From Allodiplogaster sudhausi (lineage: Eukaryota; Nematoda; Chromadorea; Rhabditida; Diplogasteridae), in NCBI GenBank assembly GCA_945643635.1, contig CALZFC010000017.1:2454001-2518000 (forward strand): 64,000 nt of DNA. The letters are read 5' to 3'. The first letter of the stretch is position 1; the number at the start of each line of letters is the position of its first letter. Shown piece by piece: positions 54,113-64,000 of this stretch. A program made the translations under genes and the position numbers. The notes under the pieces are model-generated. The model searched no databases and was not told the origin of the DNA. It saw only the letters and a list, made by a program, of their open reading frames with translations.

Positions 54113-56371
54113 ATGAATTGCGTTGTCGTTACCGCGCTCAACTTGTCCATTCCACCCGTCGTTCTTGTGAGTCTGGTCATCTTCACCTTCGCCGTCTCCT
54201 TGACCAATGTCATTCATTTGCACTGCAGGTAAGACGAAAAATTTTCATGTATACATATATGTATGGGTACTATTCAGCTATTCCCACCCCAGAGATCGAA
54301 AAAATATGTATGTATATATGTATGTATATATATTTATCTCCAAATTTCCAAAAATATTTACTGGTTATTTAGAATTTTGGTGCTTACTTGGCTGCTCTCA
54401 CTCTACGTCCTCACGCTTTCGCAATTTGCAAATCCTTTCTTTCTACGCTATCATGGCGTCTGTCTACAGTCGGCTCCTTTTAGTCCTGGTGAATTTTGTT
54501 TTTTGAAATAAAGGCGCGAGAAATAAAAAAAAGCTCATTTTCACAGCGGGTCATCGCTACTTGATGTCTCTCCATCGAGTGGCACACGTCGTTGCATCGG
54601 CCAGCGAAATCGTCATCTCCATCGAGCGCTTCGTTGCGAGTCGCCAGCTCGAACGCTACCGCGCAAACGCCTTCTCAATCTTCGTCATTTTCACTATAGT
54701 CTCTGTAGTGGTAAGTTATTCAAGCAATTTTGCCTGGATCTAATCTTCCTCCGCTTATCTCTTACTAATGTATGATTAGCGTCTTGTCCTTCTTTTATAA
54801 AATGCTTTATTTTAATACATATTTTATGTTTTGTGTTCAAAAATTGTAGATTTCTCTCGGCGGAGTAGTCGCGTACTTCTCGCACTACGGTTTGTCTAAT
54901 ACAGGATTTAGTTCTTTTAAATGTTTTTTTTATAAATATATTTATTTTAATGGAAAGCACCTTTTTAAGAGATTGTTATGCTTATTGATAAAACGAAAGA
55001 AAACTCCAATGAAATTGCCGTACTTTGCTTCGTAGAACAGAAACAATCATAAAGAAATAATTATAATAAATCATTGCCAGTCAAAACACGTCACTTTAGT
55101 TCCGCAAACACAAGTCGCCATGATCTTTACGATGTTCGTTCTTGATGTGGCGCAAATTGTGGCTAGTATTTTCTTATTCCTCTTCTTCTTACTTATTCTC
55201 AGAGCAGCTTTCCACAGAAAACTGACAGTGAGATTTCCGAAAACACGGGACTATTGGCATCCGTGTTTTTGCTTAGCGCGCAGACACGTGGCCTTTGCTT
55301 TGTTTCCCACGGTCCATAAAAAGAACACCTACTTTTTCCCCTATTCCAGATTGCTTCCGGGCTGAATCGTTACGGCCAAAAACGATACAGAGTGACCCAT
55401 GGGAAAATTACTCTGAACGCGCGATATCAGGTCTCTTTTCCAATGAGATATTTGTTTGCATTAAAAGAGCAAGTTTTTTTTTCAAATGGAAATATTATGA
55501 TAATATACTAATTATTTAAGTAGTGTTTTGTTATGTTTCCTAATTGATAAATAGAGGTGGAAAGAGAATGAAACGTCAGATGAGCGAAGTAACTCTCGTG
55601 GCGTCATCTCTGCTTCGCGTGAGCCTCGTGAGCGGCTGTCTCAAGGTGCTCGCGATACTCTCCGGGATCACGTGGGCTCTCGGCGAACTCGGCGTCAAAA
55701 TGCTGTCCGGCCACATCTTTCCATTTTACGCCGAGTATTGCTTCTTCTTAAGTGTACGTGTTGAATTAAGAGTGTCAATTGACTTTTCGTAATCATTCTT
55801 GTGTAATACATATAAGAAAAATTAGTTCCAAGTCTCTTTTCAGAATAATTGTTGTGAGAATTTTTATTCTTACTATGTGTCTTAAGTGTGCCAAGTGAGT
55901 TTCCAGAATTATTCTTGCATATTGACACGTTTGAGAAACATACATATTTACATTGATAGGTGCATTCGATAGCTTGCTGTGCGGCAGTTTCCGCGTTCAT
56001 GCTCTCACACAGGTTGGGAATAAATTCAACAATCATCTTATTCTTCTGTTTTTTTCGTATTAAAAAACTTCTAAATTAGCACAAAGCTCAACGAGTAAAC
56101 TACTTGAATTTTCCTGACTATTATATTTAGCCACGTCTCTCTATTTATTCAAAATGGCTCGAATTTAAGTTTGAGTCCATGTCTTTTAAAGAACTCCTCT
56201 TCCTTCAGACGCATGCGGCTGATTCTTTGGACGTGCAAAGATCGCCTCCTCGAGAAGCTTCGATTGAGAAAAGCTTCTGGGCCAGCTCGTAACACGACAC
56301 AAAGCGCGCCACACAACGACGCCTACCATGGCGACGTCTACTTTCTGATGCTGAATAAAACATGGGCATGA
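54113..56371 (+). CDS. Serpentine receptor, Sra/Srab/Sre-like, 9 exons, 322 aa (copy 1)
   Basis: Exons: 54113-54228, 54373-54488, 54547-54710, 54850-54889, 55100-55161, 55350-55430, 55580-55753, 55960-56012 and 56209-56371; total 969 nt, phases closed. The protein has TM1 (VVLVSLVIFTFAVSLTNVIH), a TM3 region ending SIERFVASRQLERYRA (the ER-F/Y-A motif of nematode Sra-superfamily receptors), the conserved LNARYQMSEVTLVASSLLRV motif (RYQxxE) before TM6, and a C-terminus ending VYFLMLNKTWA. The CATAAAAGGG box about 30 bases before the ATG is conserved in the paralogue. Exon 5 ends GTG then GCTAGT, whereas the paralogue has a normal GTAAGT, so this intron would need a GC donor or the copy may be splice-impaired. 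Family placement within Sra/Srab/Sre is uncertain. Confidence 0.8.
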
Positions 56372-56838
56372 TACTCTTTAGCATAAGGGAATGTAAACGT
56401 GGGAATAGCGCAGATAATAAGAATATATGCACATCAACATATTACCATTATCTGAACGACAAAAAGTAGATTTCAATTTTTTATAGTCGGAGATCAATCA
56501 ACGCGTAACTCGTTTTACCAGAACCATACCAATGTATATAGTATAAAGCATTAGCTTTCGAATGCACTATTTATTAGGTCTAGGAAACTTCAGATGCGTT
56601 TAATGTTTGTTCACACATATGTATATGGGCATGAACATCTATTGACAACAATAAAATTAAACTGTCGGCTCTGATAGCACGATTCGGACTGCAAAAGCTA
56701 CTAGCATGTGTTTTAATATTCGATTTTGATGTCAACCTGTTTTTTTTAAAGATGCCCCTGAATTAAAATATCCAATTTATCATTACTGTACTGCTATTAT
56801 CGTAGAAAAAACATGTTTTATCTGCCCCATCAATATTA

Positions 56839-56936
56839 ATGGATAAGAAATGTCAGATTTTCATGCTGAGAATGATAAGCCACACTTCCATACTGCTGGT
56901 GGCATTGGCAGTCGGCTGCACAGCTTGTAAGTCTTT
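56839..56936 (+). CDS. Possible first exon of a secreted protein
   Basis: ATG GAT AAG opens a reading (MLRMISHTSILLVALAVGCT) with signal-peptide character and ends at a consensus donor (CTT then GTAAGT) at 56937. No second exon could be tied to it within the next 2.5 kb. It may be a gene fragment. Confidence 0.35.
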
Positions 56937-57649
56937 TAGCCTTTTAATTCTTTTCTCGAAAGATTCACCTTTTTGGTCAAGTTTTTATTGCAAAACTTCA
57001 TCAGGGATCCGTTTATTTTTTTGATTGAACATACATACATAATTAAGTGATGTCCATTGTTCTCCAGCAACTCTCAATTAACGATTATTTCTCACCTTAG
57101 ATTTCAGTTTTCTTCCATAATTTGTTGTAATTTTTTCATCTCTCGTCAAGCCGACTGATATTCTATGGAAAGATCTTATTCGATGAAGATTAATACATAC
57201 ATAAAATAAATAAGAAACTGCAATGTACGTCACATCTTTTGCCAACATTTATGGGATCGTCGGAAAGGGATGCTACGCGATTGGAAATACACTTTGCTCA
57301 TGTTGATGTAAATACATATATACATATGTACTATATGAATCACTGAAGGTAATGGTTGAGTGGCAAGAGTAAGGCAAAAGATGAAGGAGATAAAACGAAT
57401 GAGAAAAATTAAGAGAGGGAGAGACAGAGAGGAATTGGCAGAGAGAAAGAGAGCGAGATAAAGAGAAGTACACTGAAAGAGCGAGAAGGTGCAAAAACAT
57501 TCGACTCATTCATATGAAATTCATACCTATGGTGTGCGCAACCAACATTGGTTTCGCTTAACACAGGCTCACGTGCCCGTTATAATAAAACACACATTTC
57601 TGTGGAGAGTGGGAGGACCAGTAGCACATTTTCTGTGGATTGCTTACAC

Positions 57650-58480
57650 CGTACTTTTTAGCTATCGGGCAGCTGATCGTTGTAGGAGTTTTCAGTCATG
57701 ATCTCCCTTAAATAAGTCTTTTCTTTGTAATAGTCACATTATCGGAAATAAAAGCTAGAGCTATGTTGGTTCCGACACAACCATAGAATAAGTGGAAGTT
57801 GACTTGCCATGTCTGATAAGACGAGACACAATAGATTAATGAAATTAAAGATGAAGTTCACTCCTCACCTATGGGAAGACGAAGCCCAATAGAACTGTAG
57901 AAAGTAATAGGCAAAGCCACCCGCGTCGGGGCCAAAATGTGGCGCGCGAGTCTTGAGAATTCCGCCGAAAATAGCACACACTCGGAAGCTATCCAGACTG
58001 AAGGAATCGATATGGAATTTACTAGTCTTTTTTCGTTCTAGCTCAGCACCTCGAAGTATTCTAGGGGCAAGGCTTGAAAAGCTTATATTACAGCCATTCC
58101 CCGCAGTGGTCTCTTAGGGACCAAGAATTGGTTCTTTGACTTGACACCTTACCAGGGATTCTAAGCTCAGTAGGTTATCGATGGTTTTTTTTATATACTT
58201 TCGGAATTTCACTCGTTCAGTACCTCTAGAGGCAACGTTTGGAGAGCTTATGGTTAGAGCTATTCCCCCAAAAAATTCTTTCCGGTTAAACATTTGCCGG
58301 AAACACTTTTCTGCGATCGGATCCGTGATATTTTTTATTATAATCAACGCGAAGTGGGAGTAACCTGGATATACTTTCCGGAGCTTAGGACCAAGATCCA
58401 AAAGCATAGGAAATTCCCGATTTGGCCTAGCCCGCGGTCGCTATGACCGACACAGCATTGACCCCTCACCGTTGAGCTGT
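57650..58480. repeat. Degenerate repeat with internal duplication
   Basis: Two related blocks about 190 bases apart: CAGCACCTCGAAGTATTCTA, GGGGCAAGGCTTGAAAAGCT (near 58040) and CAGTACCTCTAGAGGCAACG, TTGGAGAGCTTATGG (near 58210), each followed by GCCATTCCCC or GCTATTCCCC. No termini or transposase found; possibly an old mobile-element remnant between the two receptors. Confidence 0.35.
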
Positions 58481-59614
58481 ACTGTATTTTGGAAGTAATA
58501 AAGTTGAATTCTTCATGCTGAAAATATTTCTTCTTCACGAAAGCTAGAATAAAGATGCAAGACATATGTATGTATGTATATATCTCGACAGAATATTGAT
58601 ATAGGTATTGAAGATATGTAGTATGTGACTTATTTCGATCATCCCGGAACTTTATGATTTTTCTTCTGCCTACACACCTATGTATGCAGCTACATATATA
58701 TTTCTATAGTGTTTTGGGAAATAGTTGTCTGAGATCGTCTGTGTAAATTTCTAGACCATTGTTTTAAGACTACAATTTAGTTAATCTTTTCTGAAACTCT
58801 CAGACAAGTTTTTTCAATTCTTGGAACCTCTTCTCAAAGTATCAGAAAACACAACACAACCGTAATCGTTCTGAAAAATCACACACTGTCTATTTAGCTC
58901 TTGCAGCTCTTGAATTCAAATGTTTTGGTTTAATATATCATCCTTTAAATTAATTATGGTTTTATGACTCTGACTCCTGTTAGCGCATCTTTATCCGAGG
59001 ATTATATATTTTCTTATTTGTGTTTTCAAGCAGAATCTCATGAGCTTTCCAAGCTGCTTTATTCGTCTTATTTGGCGGAAAGAACAGGGCGTATTTTCGG
59101 AATTCTGAGTTTCAAATATTGACATAATACATACTTTTTCTTTTTCTATGTAAAAGAAATCACTTGCGAATTTCGCATAGAAGTATGATTGTGATACTCA
59201 TTCAAATAGGAAATGAATTTATTTCTCTATTGAAAGAAGAGAGACATGGAGAAAAATTCGTCGGCGTTATTTTCGTTGAATTTATAATAGAGTGCAAGCA
59301 ACCAGAGAAACAAATCTCCAACGTCATGTATAAACACAGATGCATTTCAATAACATCCTTCTGATGAAGGTCAAATGTAACACTCCAAGTAACATTCAAC
59401 TTTGTGCGTTTGAACAAATGAATCCGTATGTCTATTCTGTCTGTAGACAGACAGTGAGCTTCTGCTTACGTGGGAACTCCTTAGATACTATTGTATCTTG
59501 TTTCTCCGACATTTATCTCGCAGATGTTTCAGATTTGAAATGCGAAAAAATACTAGCTGAAGACATTAATCGAGCTATATCCATGACAATGAATAAAAGA
59601 GTGTTTTAAGTGTC

Positions 59615-61782
59615 ATGAATTGCATTGTCGTAACCGCGCTCAACTTGTCCATTCCACCCGTGGTCCTTCTGAGTTTGGTCATCTTCACCTTTGCCGTCTC
59701 CATTACCAATGTCATTCATTTGCATTGCAGGTAAGCAGAAACTTTTCATGTTTGTATATACATATTTTTTATTATTACTCTAAATTACCAAATATTTACT
59801 GGTACTTTAGAATTTTGCTGCTTACTTGGCTGCTCTCACTCTACGTCCTCACGCTCACGCAATTTGCAATTCCTTTCTTTCTACACTATCATGGCGTCTG
59901 CCTACAGTCGTCTCCTTTTAGTCCTGGTAAGCATGCTAACAAATAAGGCAGCGCTGAAGTGTGAGATTCTCTGCGGTGGTAGGAACACTCAGCGAATCGG
60001 ATTTTGAGTATATCTTTGACAAAATTGTGTTTTTTTTCTTCTTCAACAAATCAAGTAATAAATGGCCGCCGCTACACTCACAAACTTTCTCATTATGTTA
60101 TTTAATTTAATTAAAAAAATGTTTTTGTACAAGAGAACTTCTTTTCACAGAAGGCCATCGCTACCTCATGGCAATCCATCGAGTGGCGCATGTCGTTGCT
60201 TCGACAAGCGAAGCCGCCATCTCGATTGAGCGTTTCATCGCCAGTCGCCAGCTCGAACACTACCGCGCTAACGCCTTCTCACTCTGCGCCATCTTCACGG
60301 TCGTCGCTGTCGAGGTCAAGTATTCAAGATCTTTAGCCTTGAAGCAAAATTTCCTCATTTTTGTTTTTTTTTTCATTAATTTCTTTATTTTAACACTTTA
60401 AGATTGCTCTCGGCTTGGTAGCGGCGTACTATTCGTACTATGGTTTGTTTGATATAAGATTAAAATTTTTTAAAGTTTTTATATAAATTTACTTTTTTAA
60501 TGGAATTCACGTGTGATACAAAGAAAGAAAACAGATTGAAAAATAATATAAAGAATTTTTCCGAGTACAAGTTAAAAAAGCACACTACTTCAGTTCCGCG
60601 AGCTCAAGCTGTCATGATCTTCGCGATGTTCGTTGTTGATGTCTCGCAAATTGCTGTAAGTTTTCTCTTCATCGTATTCTTCATCTTCTAAGATGTGCAG
60701 AACACTTAGAGATTGAAGAAGTATTCAGAGTGTGCTTGTTATTATTTTATTATTCCATGGAGCAGACGTGCGAGTTGTTTTGGCACACGTGTTTCTACTG
60801 ATACAATCCTAGTCTATGCTTGGTTCTCGTTTTCTATCAAAAGTCCTGGATTTATGTATTTCCCTATTGCAGATTGCTTTCGTGCTGAATCGTTACGGCC
60901 TAAAACGTTACACAATGACGCATGGGAAAGTTACGCTGAACGCGCGATATCAGGTTTGTTTGCCAATGAGATATTTGTTTTTGCATTATTTTTTTTCTTT
61001 TTTAAAGTATTTTTTTCAATAGGAAATATTAGAATAAAATACTAAGTATTGAAGTGGAATTTTTTAAAGTATTCATTTAAAAAGGAGAAGAATGGTAAAA
61101 AAAATGCAATGTCAGATGAGCGAAGTAACTCTCGTGGCGTCATCTCTGCTTCGCGTGAGCGTCGTGAGCGGCTGTCTCAAGGTGCTCGCGATGATCTCCG
61201 CCATCATGTGGGCTCTCGGCGAACTCGGCGTCAAAATGCTGTCCGGCCACATCTTTCCATTTTACGCCGAGTATTGCTTCTTCTTAAGTGTGAGTATAGC
61301 GAGGCTGTCTATGGACCTTAAAAACTCCTCAGGAAAGGAATATGCACGAAGAGAGATGCAGACACAGTTGATTTTAAGCAAGATGTAGAGCTTCTTTATG
61401 TGTGCCAACTGACTTTTCACAATTATTTCTAGCATTGTTGTCACGTTATATGAAACATCTACATTGCCAGGTGCATTCGATAGCCTGCTGTGCGGCGGTT
61501 TGCGCGTTCATGTTCTCGCACAGGTTTGCAGAAATTCAACAACAAAGTCTTCCCCTATTTCTTTTTGTGCTTCTTCTTTTTTAACTTTTAAATAACCTTT
61601 TTGCCACACTTCTCAGACGCATGCGATTGATTTTGTGGACGTGCAAAGACCGCCTCCTCGAGAAGCTGCGATTGAGAGCTGCTTCCGGGCCAGCTCGCCG
61701 CAGAGCACACCGTGCGCCGAGCAACAGCGGCGCTGACCACGGCGACATCTACTTTCTGATGCTCAATAAAACATGGGCATGA
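59615..61782 (+). CDS. Serpentine receptor, Sra/Srab/Sre-like, 9 exons, 323 aa (copy 2)
   Basis: Exons: 59615-59730, 59811-59926, 60151-60314, 60403-60442, 60594-60655, 60873-60953, 61116-61289, 61471-61523 and 61617-61782; total 972 nt, phases closed, exon lengths equal to copy 1 except the last (one extra codon). Diagnostic segments are SIERFIASRQLEHYRA, VTLNARYQMSEVTLVAS, SGHIFPFYAEYCFFLS and the C-terminal DIYFLMLNKTWA. All donors are canonical, including GTAAGT after exon 5, so this copy looks fully functional. An ATAAAAG box lies about 20-25 bases before the ATG. It is a tandem duplicate of 54113-56371 about 5.5 kb away. The likely role is chemosensation in the plasma membrane of sensory cells. 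Confidence 0.85.
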
Positions 61783-62866
61783 GAAGGCATGCACATACAT
61801 ACATACATGAAGGAATAGTGCAGACGGCAAGAAAATATTAGCACCATTCTACGTGAGATATTCGTACAAACGTTTGCATATGATCATCTTTTGCTAAATC
61901 TTTTGATAAAAAAAACCGTCAACTCTGATGACGCAAATAGAGAAAAAAAAATTCAATCTTATAAAAAAATTGCGACAATAAAAAAATGTTTCACTTCTAT
62001 TGATATCAGAACAGAGATAGAACCAAGAATGAAAGCAGAAGGCAGCGAAAAGGAACTAAAAACACGGTCACTTTCATCTTTCATTGTAGAAAATTTTTTA
62101 AAGAAAGAACATAACAGACTTTGATGGAGTAGGATATTCGCATTTGTTTGGTGAGGCAAGCTATTAAGCCATTATTTGCCATGCTGTCTGTCCTCTGTAA
62201 CTGAAGAGTTTAAAAGCTCATCTCGCTACCTTCCACACTCTCCTATCGCCCACTCTCTCATTGTCACAGTCTCTTTCTCCTCTTCACTCTCTCCTTCTCT
62301 CGATAACTCTCTCCTTCTCTCGATAACTCTCTCCTCTCACTCACTCTCTGTCTCTCTCACCGTCTCTATTTCTCTTTCGCGGTCTCTATTCACAATCTCT
62401 TTGACGACACAGTTATTTGTCATCAACAAAGCCGTTTTGTGTCGTAAGTACTTTGAAACTTATTTTAATATTCGCCCTGGTGTAGTCAGTGATTTCACTT
62501 TTCACATTATATTCGCCCACGTTTAAGAGTATAAAGCCTTGTTTCATTCCACTGGACTTTAAATGGAATCGGATGGGAAATAACTGACAATGAGTGCTTG
62601 CCGAATACGAGAAGCTGGTCGACTCGTTCATTGAAGTTGCTTTCAAATTTATTTTTGAATTTTTTGTTTTGCTAATTTAATGACAACGTAAAAAAAAATT
62701 CAAGCCCAACCTTTTAACAGAAACATTGTTTGATTGTTTTTTTTAATAAATGTATGTACATACTTTTAATGTGTACGCAAATTGAGGGAACGATTGTATT
62801 TTATTTTATTCTTTTATTTGATTCTTTAATAATAATGACAACACTTGAAGATGTGTACGTTTTAAG

Positions 62867-62971
62867 TTCCAGTACGAAGACAACCCCAAGTGGTTTCCGT
62901 TCGGCGACGCTCCTCCCAGAGGCCCCAAATTTCCCGACTTCCCGAACCTGTGCGGCGAGAAATTTGTCTAG
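62867..62971 (+). CDS. Orphan terminal exon (FQYEDNPKWFPFGDAPPRGP)
   Basis: After a TTTTAAG acceptor, 34 codons read FQYEDNPKWFPFGDAPPRGP, then a Pro/Phe-rich end closing NLCGEKFV and TAG at 62969-62971. Composition and codon choice look coding, unlike the AT-rich surroundings. An upstream partner could be the short open stretch ending GTAAGT near 62438 (DDTVICHQQSRF), but the link is not proven. Family unknown. Confidence 0.35.
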   Translation, partial: FQYEDNPKWFPFGDAPPRGPKFPDFPNLCGEKFV

Positions 62972-63289
62972 CGAACAGAGAAATTGTACACTAACGAATT
63001 AGTCTTATTTTGCCTTTAATCCAGGGTATATTTAAGACTTGGTATTTCCGCCTAACGTATAATTCTTGTCTTTTTATGACAAAGTATGCAAAAATGTTGC
63101 TAGTTAAAATGAAACATAATTATGAGAATGGAATGAATATGAATGGAAAAATGGAACTGCACGCATAAAAATAATGAAGCATACTAAAAAAACTTTCACT
63201 CTCTCTCCTCTCTCTTCACTCTCTCTCTCGTTGTCTCTGTTTCTTCTTTCCTTCCTATGGTACCAATTTTCACATGTTTTTATATTCAT

Positions 63290-64000
63290 ATCCATCTCTA
63301 GGAACTTGATTTGATAAGTGTTTCAATGCCCTTCACATGTGAACATTTATGTTCATATCATATCATCGTTTTACAGAGCTGAAGTTATGCAGGATTGGCA
63401 GATATGCGTCTTTTTCCTGTCTAAACACCTCCATACGTACACATGTATGTACATGTGTACTTTTGTAGCGTCACGCGAAATAATTGTCTGATAATAAAAT
63501 GTGAGATCGTATGTTCAGATTTCTGTTCCACTGTTTTATGACTACAATTTGCTTAATCTTTTGTTCGACTCTCAAGCGTGCTTGCGTCATAACTCTTGAA
63601 AATTCTAAAAGCCTCAGGAGACTCACCTTTAAACTTTTGAATTTTCTTTTTTAGTTCCTAAATGATACAATTGTCGTCGCTTCTCTCTTAATCACATGCA
63701 ACACCTACATATCACTCTTTTGTTAGGCAAAAAGCCTAAAAAGAGATTGAGTTTTTTTTTACTTTAATGATGTGCAGGCCCTTTCACTCACTTTAATAGA
63801 CTACTTAGTTACATATAAAGGCAGAATCAATGTGTATGTTTTCAAGCTGTGCACAGGTAAAATGTTTGAATGTAATTTTCACATTCCAGTCACTCTCTCT
63901 ATCGGAAAATCCTTTTTGTATTTGTTCTGCTCTATTATTGGTGCGCGAACTTTGGCCTCTCTCATCCATTCCCTCTCTTTCTTCTTTTCCATCAAGAGAA
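63290..64000 (+). repeat. 5' flank of a predicted third receptor copy
   Basis: CTTCACATGTGAACATTTAT at about 63336, followed by CTAAACACCTCCATACGTAC and further weak matches, repeats the order of landmarks seen upstream of both Sra-like receptors (53024 onward and 58600 onward). By spacing, exon 1 of a third copy would begin at roughly 64.4 kb, just outside the window. Confidence 0.45.

Noticed and set aside
57489..57701. 70-aa plus-strand ORF with hydrophobic middle
   Set aside because: No splice partner, no family and no paralogue support at the second receptor unit.
1..64000. CRISPR arrays, operon-style bacterial genes, rRNA
   Set aside because: No spaced identical repeats of CRISPR type, no ribosome-binding-site-led tandem ORFs and no rRNA segments; the gene structure is eukaryotic throughout.

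Overview
This window is eukaryotic and almost certainly from a nematode. The genes are split into many short exons (about 40-200 bases) with frame-consistent GT/AG junctions. Several start codons sit 6-12 bases after a good 3' splice acceptor, as expected for spliced-leader trans-splicing. The protein families are also nematode-typical: three kinds of chemosensory 7TM serpentine receptor, a GH25 (LYS-type) lysozyme and an EGF-plus-DEG/ENaC (EGAS-type) channel. Intergenic DNA is AT-rich and full of GA/CT microsatellites and ACATATGT-type repeats. A species cannot be named from the sequence.

Layout, left to right. At 0-8.5 kb: a tiny secreted peptide gene (-), a complete 8-exon serpentine receptor (-), several foldback/MITE elements, a decayed non-LTR retrotransposon (-) and a tRNA-Val-like gene (-). 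At 8.5-14.5 kb: a TTAA-flanked MITE and a lysozyme gene (+) carrying two in-frame stops. At 14.5-24.5 kb: a tandem pair of nearly identical nine-exon Str/Srh-like receptors (+), with a short minus-strand membrane-protein ORF between them. At 24.5-32.3 kb: three dispersed copies of an unrecognised three-exon gene with an acidic tail (two -, one +), surrounding a PP1-type protein phosphatase gene (-) and its broken partial duplicate. At 33-37.7 kb: a twelve-exon ZIP/SLC39-type transporter (-) whose metal-site motifs are heavily substituted. At 37-40.5 kb: mostly GA/CT microsatellite. At 40.8-48.3 kb: a broken gene (-), a minisatellite, a fragment of an EGAS first exon, and a long EGAS-like channel gene (-) with duplicated extracellular modules, including a 350-base nearly perfect duplication. 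At 50.5-52.3 kb: a secreted protein (+) made of a Gly-rich block, two polyproline blocks and a short basic tail. At 54-62 kb: a second tandem pair of nine-exon receptors (+, Sra/Srab/Sre-like). The last 700 bases resemble the upstream region of those two genes, which predicts a third copy just beyond the window.

The genes do not form a pathway. The window is a receptor-rich, fast-evolving nematode region shaped by tandem duplication, decay of duplicates and TTAA-targeting MITEs. For the receptor, phosphatase and ZIP genes, exon borders were worked out base by base and the reading phase closes across every junction. EGAS borders are partly approximate. All family names rest on recognised motifs, not on database searches.
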